Origin: an uncultured Clostridia bacterium
GTDB lineage: Bacteria; Bacillota; Clostridia; Oscillospirales; CAG-272
Length of the DNA stretch: 33,638 bases
Direction: 5' to 3'
Assembly: GCA_946404035.1 (NCBI GenBank)
Contig: CAMJCC010000008.1
Location: forward strand, 1-33,638
Positions 14,530 through 22,165 of the stretch are shown here, piece after piece. Within the stretch, counting starts at the first letter, position 1, and each line of letters opens with the position of its first letter. The notes under the pieces are model-generated. The model saw only the letters and a list, made by a program, of their open reading frames with translations, was not told the origin of the DNA and did not search any database. Both the position numbers and the translations under genes were made by a program.

Positions 14530-15549
14530 TCAGCCGATCGGCTCTTCGTCCGAGGGAAAGACGATCCCGGCGGCGCGTCGGATGGCGTCGAGCGTGAGGG
14601 CGGTCTGCCGGCTGATCGCAAGGAACGGCGCGGGGTCGAGTTCCCCCCGGATCGCGTCGCGGAAGTCCGCCGTCTCGAAGATCATGTTGTTTTCCGCCGG
14701 GATATAGGGCACGGTCTCGATCTTTCCGTCCGCCGCCGCGACGTCCAGCCGGGTCGTGCCCGAGAGCCGGTCGATCAAGATCGTCCCGTTCTCGCCCGTG
14801 ATGACGCTCGGGGAGGTCGCGTCGGCGATCTTCGACCAAACCAGATTGGACGAAAAGCCGTCGTAGTCAAGCGTCGCGGTTCCGGCGCCCTCGAACCCGT
14901 TGTGTAAAAACGTACTTGACGCCGCGATCTTTTCGGTCGTGCCGAAGAGCGCGACGTTCAGGGCGACGGGATACACGCCGATATCCATCACCGCGGCGTT
15001 GGAGAGCGAGGGGTCGAACGCGTTCAGGACGATCCCCTCCTTGAACTTGTCGTAGCGGGAGGAGTACTGGCAGTAGATGAGGTCGGCGCGTTTGATCCGT
15101 CCGATGCGGTCCATCTCTTTCCGGATCAAAGCAAAGACCGGATCGTGCAGGATGCGCATCCCCTCCATCAAAACCAGTCCGCGCGCCCTCGCCTCGGCGG
15201 CAAGAACGTCGAAGCGCGCCGTGTCGGACGTCAGCGGTTTCTCGCACAGAACGTGTTTGCCCGCCCGGAGCGCGTCGAGCGCCTGACGGAAATGGACGCT
15301 GTTCGGCGTGGCAATATACACCGCGTCGACAAGGGGATCGGACAGAAACCCCTCCCAGGAAGCGGCCGCGGAAGCCACCCCGCACTCGGCGGCGTACCGC
15401 TCTCCGGTCCCAAGATCGCGCGAAAAGACCGCCTGCGGGAGCACGCCCGGGGTCGCCCGGACCGCCGCCGCAAACTGTCGGCTGATCTTTCCCGTTCCGA
15501 CGAACCCGATCCGTAGATCGCGCCGTCCTCCCTCCGCCGTTTCGTTCAT
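14530..15549 (-). CDS. Gfo/Idh/MocA-family NAD(P)-dependent oxidoreductase
   Basis: This 339-residue protein has the usual family length. The N-terminal Rossmann fold shows IGFVGTGKISRQFA, then VDAVYIATPNSVHFRQALDA and the conserved EKP motif (HVLCEKPLTSD). The C-terminal substrate domain includes NAAVMDIGVYPVALNVALFG. Members oxidise or reduce sugars, inositols or dihydrodiols; the substrate here is unknown. The ATG at 15549 follows CACGGAGGAAAACGG. It lies 138 bp downstream of the amidohydrolase on the same strand. A dyad-bearing region between them could separate or regulate the two transcripts. Confidence 0.92.
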   Translation of the reverse strand: MNETAEGGRRDLRIGFVGTGKISRQFAAAVRATPGVLPQAVFSRDLGTGERYAAECGVASAAASWEGFLSDPLVDAVYIATPNSVHFRQALDALRAGKHVLCEKPLTSDTARFDVLAAEARARGLVLMEGMRILHDPVFALIRKEMDRIGRIKRADLIYCQYSSRYDKFKEGIVLNAFDPSLSNAAVMDIGVYPVALNVALFGTTEKIAASSTFLHNGFEGAGTATLDYDGFSSNLVWSKIADATSPSVITGENGTILIDRLSGTTRLDVAAADGKIETVPYIPAENNMIFETADFRDAIRGELDPAPFLAISRQTALTLDAIRRAAGIVFPSDEEPIG

Positions 15550-15628
15550 CCGTTTTCCTCCGTGGCGCTATTTGGGTGTGTTTTGCAAAAAAGCCGCCTG
15601 TTTGACCGATAAATCGTGATTTTTCTTA

Positions 15629-15657
15629 TTGACAAACTACTATCACAATGTTAAAAT
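15629..15657 (+). promoter_or_regulatory. Orphan consensus promoter with dyad, facing the amidohydrolase 3' end
   Basis: TTGACA (15629-15634), a 17-bp spacer and TAAAAT (15652-15657) on the plus strand. The dyad CTACTAT...ATAGTAG spans the spacer and the -10. The first bases downstream enter the antisense strand of the amidohydrolase, and no plausible plus-strand gene follows for about 950 bp. In the opposite direction the dyad could act as an operator or a weak 3' hairpin. Confidence 0.6.
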
Positions 15658-15687
15658 AGTAGCTAAGTTATTCATTCGGCTGACTAT

Positions 15688-16506
15688 TTATTCAGCGTAC
15701 GTAAGCCCGAGCAGCCGCCGGGCGTTGCCCGAGCGGATCAGGGCGAATTGCTCCTCCGTCAGGGGCAGTTCGGAAAGCGCCCGGTCGACGTCGGCGGGAT
15801 CCCGCCACGGGTAATCGGAACCGAACACGATCTTCTCCGCGCCGTGGCGCGAAATGATCCGATACAACTGTTCTTTCGGCAGATCGCGGATGCCGTAGGA
15901 GAGATCGAAGCAGGCGTCCCCGCCGACCAACATCTCTTCCACCTCGTCCCAAAGGCGGTAGCCCCCGATGTGCGCGACGATCACCCGACCGTCCCCCTCG
16001 CCGAGCGAGGAGAGCAGCCGCGCAAGCCGCCTCGGCGTCGCGTGCACGTCGTTCGGGAACGCGATATCCACCCCGCCGTGGAACACGGTATGCAGTCCCA
16101 GGCGCTTGGCTTCGCGCACCACCCGGATCACCCCGGGGTCGTCGGCGTAGCACCCCTGGTAATCGGGGTGCAGTTTGATCCCCTTGAACCCGTCCCTCGC
16201 CAACTCCTCAAGCTCGCGCTCGGGTTCGGCGGTGCGGGGATGGATCGCGCCAAAACTCATCACCCGACCCCCGCGCCGGTTGATCTCTTTGGCGAACCGG
16301 TTGATCGACGCCGCCTGTTCGGGGCGGGTCGCGACCGGCAGATTGACGGCGACGGTCACCCCGGCGCGTTCCGCGACCTTTTCAAGATCGTCGAGCGTTC
16401 CCGTCCCGCCCTCGGGCGAGGTACCCCCCGCCGCGGCAAGATAACGGACCGTCGCGTCCGCGATCTTATCGGGGTAAACGTGGGTGTGAAGATCGATCAG
16501 TTCCAT
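15688..16506 (-). CDS. TIM-barrel amidohydrolase (Amidohydro_2 type)
   Basis: This 272-residue metal-dependent hydrolase resembles the amidohydrolase-2 family. The N-terminal metal motif is LIDLHTHVYPDK, followed by GFKGIKLHPDYQG, VFHGGVDIAF, VIVAHIGGYR and the late metal Asp in IVFGSDYPWRD. Such enzymes hydrolyse or decarboxylate cyclic carboxylates and lactones. The ATG at 16506 follows TGAGGGAGCA. An in-frame ATG at 16545 would lie only a few bases from the -10 and has no ribosome site, so the shorter form is right. It is divergent from the aryl-acid operon and may share its regulatory region. Its substrate is not known. Confidence 0.88.
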   Translation of the reverse strand: MELIDLHTHVYPDKIADATVRYLAAAGGTSPEGGTGTLDDLEKVAERAGVTVAVNLPVATRPEQAASINRFAKEINRRGGRVMSFGAIHPRTAEPERELEELARDGFKGIKLHPDYQGCYADDPGVIRVVREAKRLGLHTVFHGGVDIAFPNDVHATPRRLARLLSSLGEGDGRVIVAHIGGYRLWDEVEEMLVGGDACFDLSYGIRDLPKEQLYRIISRHGAEKIVFGSDYPWRDPADVDRALSELPLTEEQFALIRSGNARRLLGLTYAE

Positions 16507-16547
16507 TGCTCCCTCACGGCGCCGCGCGCCTTGTGAAATCATCAATC

Positions 16548-16576
16548 AGTATACCGTATCCGACCAAAAAAATCAA
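16548..16576 (-). promoter_or_regulatory. Promoter of the amidohydrolase
   Basis: TTGATT (16571-16576), a 17-bp spacer and TATACT (16548-16553) on the minus strand. Transcription would start near 16541, which supports the ATG at 16506. Confidence 0.7.
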
Positions 16577-16611
16577 GTGCTCCCGGGAATAATTCGGGCA
16601 GGAGGACAGTT

Positions 16612-17919
16612 ATGTTTTTTCAAAAAGAGATCGAAACCATGCCGAGAAAGGAACTGGAGCGGCTGCAGCTGGAGCGCCTGCGTCATCAGGTCGACTACTG
16701 CGCCAGAAACGTTCCGTTCTACGCTAAGCGTCTTGCCGAGGCGGGCGTGACGGCGGAGAAGATCAAGACCCTCTCCGACGTCAAGTACATCCCGCTGACC
16801 ACCAAGGCGGATATCCGCGACAACTACCCCTACGGGCTGTTCGCCGTCCCGATGAAAGAGATCGTCCGCATCCACGCCTCGAGCGGCACGACCGGGAAAC
16901 CGACCGTCGTCGGCTACACCAGAAACGACCTCGACAACTGGTCGGACTGCGTGGCGCGTCTGATCCGCGCCGTCGGCGTCGACGACGGGGATATCGCGCA
17001 GGTGTCGTTCGGCTACGGGCTGTTCACCGGGGCGCTCGGGCTTCACTACGGTCTGGAAAAGGTCGGGTGCGCCGTCATCCCGGTCTCCTCGGGCAACACC
17101 GAAAAACAGGCGATGCTGCTCAAAGACTTCGGCACCACGGTCCTCATCAGCACGCCGTCCTACGCCATGTATATGAGCGAGGTCGCGAAGGGGATGGGCA
17201 TCACCCGCGACGAGCTCAAGCTCCGCATCGGGCTCTTCGGCTCGGAGGGCTGCACCGACGCGCTCCGCGACAAGATCGAACAGGGCTTCGGTCTGTTCTC
17301 GACCGACAACTACGGGATGAGCGAACTGATGGGCCCCGGCGTTTCGGGCGAATGCCACCTGCGCTGCGGTCTGCACGTCAACGAGGACCACTTCCTGCCC
17401 GAGATCATCGACCCCGAGACCGGCGAACCGAGAGAACGGGGCGAGAGCGGCGAGCTGGTCGTCACCACGCTGACCAAAGAGGGCATCCCGCTCCTGCGTT
17501 ACCGCACCAAGGACCTGACCCGGCTCAACTACGAGCCCTGCGCCTGCGGACGGACCTTTGCCCGGATGGACAAGGTGCGCGGCCGCTCGGACGATATGCT
17601 GAAGATCCGCGGCGTCAACGTCTTCCCGTCCCAGATCGAGAGCGTCATCGCGGCGATCAACGGGATCGCGCCGCACTACGAACTGATCCTGACCCGGCAG
17701 AACTACACCGACTACCTCGAGGTGCGGGTCGAGCTGACCGACGCCTCGCTGCTTGAAAACTACGCCGCCCTCGACGGTCTCCGTCAGACGGTGGTGGCAA
17801 AACTCCAGACCGTCCTCGGCATCAAGGCGAAAGTCACGCTCGCCGCGCCCTCCTCTCTGAAACGCTACGAGGGCAAAGCCAAGCGGATCATCGACCGCCG
17901 GAACGAAAATCCCGATTAA
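16612..17919 (+). CDS. paaK: Phenylacetate-CoA ligase (first copy)
   Basis: This 435-residue adenylate-forming enzyme is of the PaaK type. The ATP-binding P-loop-like motif SSGTTGKPTVVGYT starts near residue 90. TPSYAMYMSEV, the aromatic-pocket area FSTDNYGMSELMGPGVSGEC, the hinge region LLRYRTKDLTRL and the C-terminal lid with DMLKIRGVNVFPSQIE follow. It joins aryl acetates (phenylacetate, indoleacetate) to CoA using ATP. In anaerobes with an ior operon the reverse direction can make ATP from aryl-acetyl-CoA. The ATG at 16612 follows GGCAGGAGGACAGTT. It is the first gene of the operon, 16 bp before iorA. No strong promoter is obvious in the 66 bp after the divergent amidohydrolase region. 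Confidence 0.95.
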   Translation: MFFQKEIETMPRKELERLQLERLRHQVDYCARNVPFYAKRLAEAGVTAEKIKTLSDVKYIPLTTKADIRDNYPYGLFAVPMKEIVRIHASSGTTGKPTVVGYTRNDLDNWSDCVARLIRAVGVDDGDIAQVSFGYGLFTGALGLHYGLEKVGCAVIPVSSGNTEKQAMLLKDFGTTVLISTPSYAMYMSEVAKGMGITRDELKLRIGLFGSEGCTDALRDKIEQGFGLFSTDNYGMSELMGPGVSGECHLRCGLHVNEDHFLPEIIDPETGEPRERGESGELVVTTLTKEGIPLLRYRTKDLTRLNYEPCACGRTFARMDKVRGRSDDMLKIRGVNVFPSQIESVIAAINGIAPHYELILTRQNYTDYLEVRVELTDASLLENYAALDGLRQTVVAKLQTVLGIKAKVTLAAPSSLKRYEGKAKRIIDRRNENPD

Positions 17920-17935
17920 ACGAAAGGAAACGAAT

Positions 17936-19681
17936 ATGAAACGACTGATGATCGGGAACGAAGCGGTCGCGCGCGGTCTCTACGAGGGCGGCGTGACGGT
18001 CGTATCGAGTTATCCCGGCACCCCCTCCACCGAGATCACCGAATTCCTCTCGGAATACCGTGATATCTACACCGAATGGGCGCCGAACGAAAAGGTCGCG
18101 ACCGAGGTCGCTTTCGGCGCGTCGCTTTCGGGCGTGCGCTCCGCGACCTGTATGAAGCACGTCGGGCTGAACGTCGCCGCCGACCCGCTCTTCACCCTCT
18201 CCTATACCGGCGTCAACGGCGGGATGGTGATCTGCGTCGCGGACGACCCCGCCATGCATTCCTCCCAGAACGAGCAGGACTCCCGCCACTACGCAAAGGC
18301 GGCGAAGGTCCCGATGCTCGAGCCGGCGGACTCGGCGGAGTGCTACGCGTTCGCTAAAGAAGCGTTCAAGATCTCCGAAAGTTTCGACACCCCGGTCCTG
18401 TTCCGGCTCTGCACCCGCATCGCGCACTCGCAGAGCGTGGTCGAGACCGGCGAGCGGGTCGTCCCCGCCCCCATCCCCTACGAGCGCAAGGGCGAAAAGT
18501 TCATCATGATGCCGGGCAACGCCAAGAAGCGGCATCCCGTCGTCGAGGAGCGGTTCGCGAAGCTGACCGCCTTTGCCGAGACCACCCCCCTGAACCGTGT
18601 CGAGGCGGGCGGCAAGCACGTCGGGATCATCACCTCCGGCACCTGCTACCAGTACGTCCGCGAGGCGCTCGGGGACGAGGTCAGCATCCTGAAACTCGGG
18701 ATGGTCTGGCCGCTTCCGGTCGAGCTGATCAAGTCGTTCGCCGCCTCGGTCGAGCGCGTGGTCGTGATCGAGGAACTCGACGGGTTCATTGAGGATCACT
18801 GCCGCAATATCGGCGTCAAGGTCGACGGCAAATCCATCTTCTCGCCCGTCGGAGAGTACAGCCAGTCGGTGATCGCCGCGGCGTTCGGCGTCGAACCCAA
18901 GCCCCACGTCGTGCTTGAAAATCCCATTCCCGCGCGTCCCCCGATGATGTGCGCGGGCTGCCCGCACCGCGGGATGTTCTACACCCTGAAAAAGAATGGC
19001 GTGACCGTCCTCGGGGATATCGGCTGCTACACCCTCGGCGCACAGCCGCCGCTTGCCGCCATCGACAGCACGCTCTGTATGGGCGCGTCGGTGTCGGGCC
19101 TCCACGGCTTCAAGTGCGGACTTGCCGCGACCGACCGGACGATGAAGACCGCCTGCGTCATCGGGGACTCCACGTTCGTACATTCGGGCATGACGGGACT
19201 TGCCGACGTCGCCTATAACGGTTCCAACTCGATCGTCGTGGTGCTCGACAACTCGATCACCGGCATGACGGGGCATCAGGAGAACCCGACCACCGGCTAC
19301 AACATCCACGGCGACCCCGCCGGCAAGATCGACCTCGAGGCGCTCTGCCGCGCGATGGGGATCAAACGCATCCGCGTGGTCGACCCCTACGACCTCGCCG
19401 CGACCGATGCGGCGGTAAAAGAGGAACTGGCGGCAGACGAGCCGTCGGTCATCATCTCGCGCCGTCCCTGCGTCCTGCTCAAACGGGTCAAGACCAACCC
19501 GCCGCTCGAGGTCAAGGTCGACCTCTGCCGGAGCTGCAAGAAGTGTCTTTCGCTCGGTTGCCCCGCGATCAGTTTCCGCGATGGGCACGCGACGGTCAAC
19601 GACACGCTCTGCACCGGGTGCGGCGTCTGCGCCGGGCTCTGCCCGTTCCACGCCATCGGCGATAAGGAGGTCAAGGGATGA
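17936..19681 (+). CDS. iorA: Indolepyruvate:ferredoxin oxidoreductase, alpha subunit
   Basis: This 581-residue protein has the normal IorA length. The pyrimidine-binding domain opens with SSYPGTPSTEITEFL and EVAFGASLSGVRSATCMKHV. The TPP-binding domain has MCAGCPHRGMFYTLKK, GDIGCYTLGAQPPLA and DNSITGMTGHQENPTTGY. The C-terminal ferredoxin domain carries two [4Fe-4S] motifs: C-x2-C-x2-C-x4-CP (CRSCKKCLSLGCP) and C-x2-C-x2-C-x3-CP (CTGCGVCAGLCP). It oxidatively decarboxylates aryl 2-oxoacids to aryl-acetyl-CoA, reducing ferredoxin, with IorB. The ATG at 17936 follows CGAAAGGAAACGAAT. Its stop overlaps the iorB start by 4 bp. Confidence 0.97.
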   Translation: MKRLMIGNEAVARGLYEGGVTVVSSYPGTPSTEITEFLSEYRDIYTEWAPNEKVATEVAFGASLSGVRSATCMKHVGLNVAADPLFTLSYTGVNGGMVICVADDPAMHSSQNEQDSRHYAKAAKVPMLEPADSAECYAFAKEAFKISESFDTPVLFRLCTRIAHSQSVVETGERVVPAPIPYERKGEKFIMMPGNAKKRHPVVEERFAKLTAFAETTPLNRVEAGGKHVGIITSGTCYQYVREALGDEVSILKLGMVWPLPVELIKSFAASVERVVVIEELDGFIEDHCRNIGVKVDGKSIFSPVGEYSQSVIAAAFGVEPKPHVVLENPIPARPPMMCAGCPHRGMFYTLKKNGVTVLGDIGCYTLGAQPPLAAIDSTLCMGASVSGLHGFKCGLAATDRTMKTACVIGDSTFVHSGMTGLADVAYNGSNSIVVVLDNSITGMTGHQENPTTGYNIHGDPAGKIDLEALCRAMGIKRIRVVDPYDLAATDAAVKEELAADEPSVIISRRPCVLLKRVKTNPPLEVKVDLCRSCKKCLSLGCPAISFRDGHATVNDTLCTGCGVCAGLCPFHAIGDKEVKG

Positions 19682-20256
19682 AAACCGTCAATATCATGAT
19701 CGTCGGCGTCGGGGGACAGGGCTCCCTCCTCGCCAGCAAACTGCTCGGTCGGGTGCTGCTCGACGCGGGCTACGACGTCAAGGTCTCCGAGGTGCACGGC
19801 ATGAGCCAGCGCGGCGGATCGGTCGTCACCTACGTCCGCTTCGGCGACAGGGTCGCCTCCCCGATCATCGACCTCGGCGAGAGCGACTTCATCCTCTCGT
19901 TTGAAAAACTCGAGGCGGCGCGCTACGCCGAATACCTGTCCCCGAACGGCAGGATCATCGTCAACACGCAGGAGATCGACCCGATGCCGGTCATCGTGGG
20001 CAAGGCGGTCTACCCCTCCCACGTCCTGAACGAACTCGAGTGCAAGGACGTGACGATCGACGCGATCGACGCCCTCTCGCTCGCCGAGCAGGCGGGGACC
20101 GCCAAGGCGGTCAACGTCGTGTTGCTCGGTCGGCTCGCCCGCTCTCTCCCCGCCGTCCCGAAAGAGGCGTGGCTCGACGCGATCAGGTCGTCGGTCAAGC
20201 CCAAGTTCGTCGACGTCAACCTCCGCGCTTTCGAGCTCGGTTTCGCGCTCGACTGA
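19678..20256 (+). CDS. iorB: Indolepyruvate:ferredoxin oxidoreductase, beta subunit
   Basis: This 192-residue gamma-domain-type subunit has the N-terminal motif IMIVGVGGQGSLLASKLLG and the family signature VSEVHGMSQRGGSVVTYVR near residue 40. It is the pyruvate-ferredoxin-oxidoreductase gamma-like partner of IorA and completes the CoA-binding site. It begins inside the iorA stop codon (ATGA overlap), so the two subunits are made in step. Size and motifs are normal. Confidence 0.96.
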   Translation: MKTVNIMIVGVGGQGSLLASKLLGRVLLDAGYDVKVSEVHGMSQRGGSVVTYVRFGDRVASPIIDLGESDFILSFEKLEAARYAEYLSPNGRIIVNTQEIDPMPVIVGKAVYPSHVLNELECKDVTIDAIDALSLAEQAGTAKAVNVVLLGRLARSLPAVPKEAWLDAIRSSVKPKFVDVNLRAFELGFALD

Positions 20257-20295
20257 CCCCCGTCCCACCGTATTTCTTATAAGGAGAATATTTCT

Positions 20296-21609
20296 ATGTC
20301 CGACCCCAAACGCTACTGGCAGCCCGAAGCCGAGACCGCCTCGCGGGATCAGATCACCGCGTGGCAGAGCGAACGCCTGGTCTCGACGGTCAAACGGGTG
20401 TATCAGAACGTCGCCCCCTACCGCGACCGGATGGACGCGGCGGGCGTCAGACCCGAAGACATTAAGAGCGTCGACGATATTCGCAAACTTCCGTTCACCA
20501 CCAAACAGGACCTCCGCGACTTTTACCCCTTCGGGCTCTTCGCCGTCCCGATGGAGCAGATCGCCCGGCTCCACGCCTCCAGCGGCACGACCGGGAAACA
20601 GATCGTCGTCGGCTACACGCAGAACGACCTGGATATCTGGGGCGACATCGTGGCGCGGCAGCTGACCGCCATCGGTCTTTCTCCGCGCGACAAAGTGCAC
20701 ATCTCCTACGGCTTCGGACTGTTCACCGGCGGTCTCGGCATCTTCGAGGGCGCGCGCCGGATGGGCGCGACCATCATCCCGGTCTCCTCGGGCAACACCG
20801 AGCGGCAGATCACCATCCTGCAGGATTTTGAACCTGCCTGTATCGCCTGCACCCCGTCCTACGCGATGTACATTGCCGAAACGATGGAAAAGATGGGCGT
20901 CGACGCCAAGAAACTCCCGCTCCGCTGCGGCGTCTTCGGCGCGGAACCCTGGACCGAGGAAATGCGGCGGCAGATCGAACAGAAACTCGACATCAAGGCG
21001 TACGACATCTACGGGCTGACCGAGATCATGGGTCCCGGCGTCGCCTACGAGTGCGAATGCCAGGCGGGGATGCACGTCAACGAGGACCACTTCATCATCG
21101 AGGTGCTCGATACCGAGACCGGGCTTCCCGTCAAAGACGGCGAAAAGGGCGAGATCGTCTTCTCCTGCATCACCAAAGAGGCGTTCCCGATCCTCCGCTA
21201 CCGCACCAAGGATATCGGTGCTGTCACGCACGAAAAGTGCGCCTGCGGCCGCACCTTCGTCCGGATGTCGAAACCGATGGGCAGGACCGACGATATGCTG
21301 ATCATCCGCGGCGTCAACGTCTTCCCGTCCCAGATCGAGACCGTGCTGCTGAAGACCGGGCACTCCCCGAACTATCAGATCGAGGTCGACCGGGTCAACA
21401 ACCTGGACACCATCGCCGTCCGCGTCGAGATGAACGAGGCGACCTTCTCGGATACCGTCTCGGAGATCTCGCAGCGCGAACGCGCCCTCGCCGAAGCCAT
21501 CAAGTCGCTGATCGGCGTCGCCGTCAAGGTGATCCTCGTCAGCCCCGGCTCCATCGAACGCTCCACCGGCAAGGCAAAACGCGTCATCGACCACCGTAAA
21601 CTCCACTAA
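20296..21609 (+). CDS. paaK: Phenylacetate-CoA ligase (second copy)
   Basis: This 437-residue paralogue of the first ligase in the same operon shares its blocks: ASSGTTGKQIVVGYT, VSSGNTERQ, CTPSYAMYIAETMEKMG, YDIYGLTEIMGPGVAYEC, ILRYRTKDIGAVTHEKCACG and DMLIIRGVNVFPSQIE. Differences lie in the N-terminus and in the aromatic-pocket stretch (AYDIYGLTEI against STDNYGMSEL). The two copies may prefer different aryl acids, for example indole versus phenyl or hydroxyphenyl side chains; that is inference. The ATG at 20296 follows AAGGAGAATATTTCT, 39 bp after iorB. Confidence 0.95.
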   Translation: MSDPKRYWQPEAETASRDQITAWQSERLVSTVKRVYQNVAPYRDRMDAAGVRPEDIKSVDDIRKLPFTTKQDLRDFYPFGLFAVPMEQIARLHASSGTTGKQIVVGYTQNDLDIWGDIVARQLTAIGLSPRDKVHISYGFGLFTGGLGIFEGARRMGATIIPVSSGNTERQITILQDFEPACIACTPSYAMYIAETMEKMGVDAKKLPLRCGVFGAEPWTEEMRRQIEQKLDIKAYDIYGLTEIMGPGVAYECECQAGMHVNEDHFIIEVLDTETGLPVKDGEKGEIVFSCITKEAFPILRYRTKDIGAVTHEKCACGRTFVRMSKPMGRTDDMLIIRGVNVFPSQIETVLLKTGHSPNYQIEVDRVNNLDTIAVRVEMNEATFSDTVSEISQRERALAEAIKSLIGVAVKVILVSPGSIERSTGKAKRVIDHRKLH

Positions 21610-21639
21610 CCGAACGACAAGAAAGAGAGGAACACAAGA

Positions 21640-22071
21640 ATGGCAATCAAACAGGTCTCCATCTTCGTTGAAAACAAACCGGGTACGCTCGTTGCGATCA
21701 CCGACGCCATCGGCGCCGCCGGCGTCGATATCCGCGCCATGTCCATCGCCGATACGCAGGACTTCGGCATCCTCCGCCTGATCGTCAGCGACGCCGAAAA
21801 GACCAAACAGGCGGTACGCGAGATCGGCTGCGTCGTTTCGATCACCGAGGTCGTCGCCGTCGCGGTCTCCGACCGTCCGGGGGCGCTCAACGACGTGATG
21901 CACATTCTCTCCGAGAACGGCGTCAACATCGAGTATATGTACGCGTTTCTCACCAGCCGCGGACACAACGCCTACGTCGTCCTCCGCGTCGCGGACAACG
22001 ACAAAGCCGCCGGGATCCTCGCCTCCAAGGGCGTCAAGCTCGTCTCCGAAGACGACATCGCAAACCTTTGA
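21640..22071 (+). CDS. Tandem ACT-domain protein
   Basis: This 143-residue protein consists of two ACT domains, about 1-70 (QVSIFVENKPGTLVAITDAI) and 71-143 (AVAVSDRPGALNDVMHILSE). ACT domains bind amino acids. Proteins of this build are found next to ior and phenylacetate-CoA ligase genes in clostridia and archaea, and are thought to sense aromatic amino acids, though the target is not settled. It is the last gene of the operon, 30 bp after the second ligase, and is followed by the plus-strand terminator. Confidence 0.92.
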   Translation: MAIKQVSIFVENKPGTLVAITDAIGAAGVDIRAMSIADTQDFGILRLIVSDAEKTKQAVREIGCVVSITEVVAVAVSDRPGALNDVMHILSENGVNIEYMYAFLTSRGHNAYVVLRVADNDKAAGILASKGVKLVSEDDIANL

Positions 22072-22105
22072 TCACAAAAGCGGGCGCGCAAATCTGCGCG
22101 CCCGC
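22072..22105 (-). terminator. Terminator of the lipoprotein gene (minus strand)
   Basis: An 11-bp perfect stem, GCGGGCGCGCA (22080-22090 with 22095-22105), is followed on the minus strand by TTTTGTG. It lies next to the convergent plus-strand terminator. Confidence 0.75.
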
Positions 22106-22112
22106 ACAATAT

Positions 22113-22150
22113 AAGGGCGCCGGATCGCTCCGGCGCCCTTGTTTTGTGTG
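22113..22150 (+). terminator. Terminator of the aryl-acid operon (plus strand)
   Basis: A 12-bp perfect stem, AAGGGCGCCGGA (22113-22124 with 22129-22140), with loop TCGC is followed by GTTTTGTGTG. Confidence 0.8.
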
Positions 22151-22165
22151 TGAAAGACTTGATCG

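Noticed and set aside
15629-15814. Small plus-strand ORF at the orphan promoter
   Set aside because: It would start at the TTG of the -35 hexamer itself, and is mostly antisense to the amidohydrolase.
16507-16545. Longer amidohydrolase start at 16545
   Set aside because: It lies within a few bases of the -10 of the minus-strand promoter and lacks a ribosome site.
16546-16611. Riboswitch or T-box before the aryl-acid operon
   Set aside because: Only 66 bp are available, with no T-box or conserved aptamer pattern; only a small CCCG-type hairpin is visible.
19387-21966. Long minus-strand open frame of about 860 codons under iorA-iorB-paaK-ACT
   Set aside because: Same cause: an antisense shadow of well-identified genes, with no recognisable domain or ribosome site.
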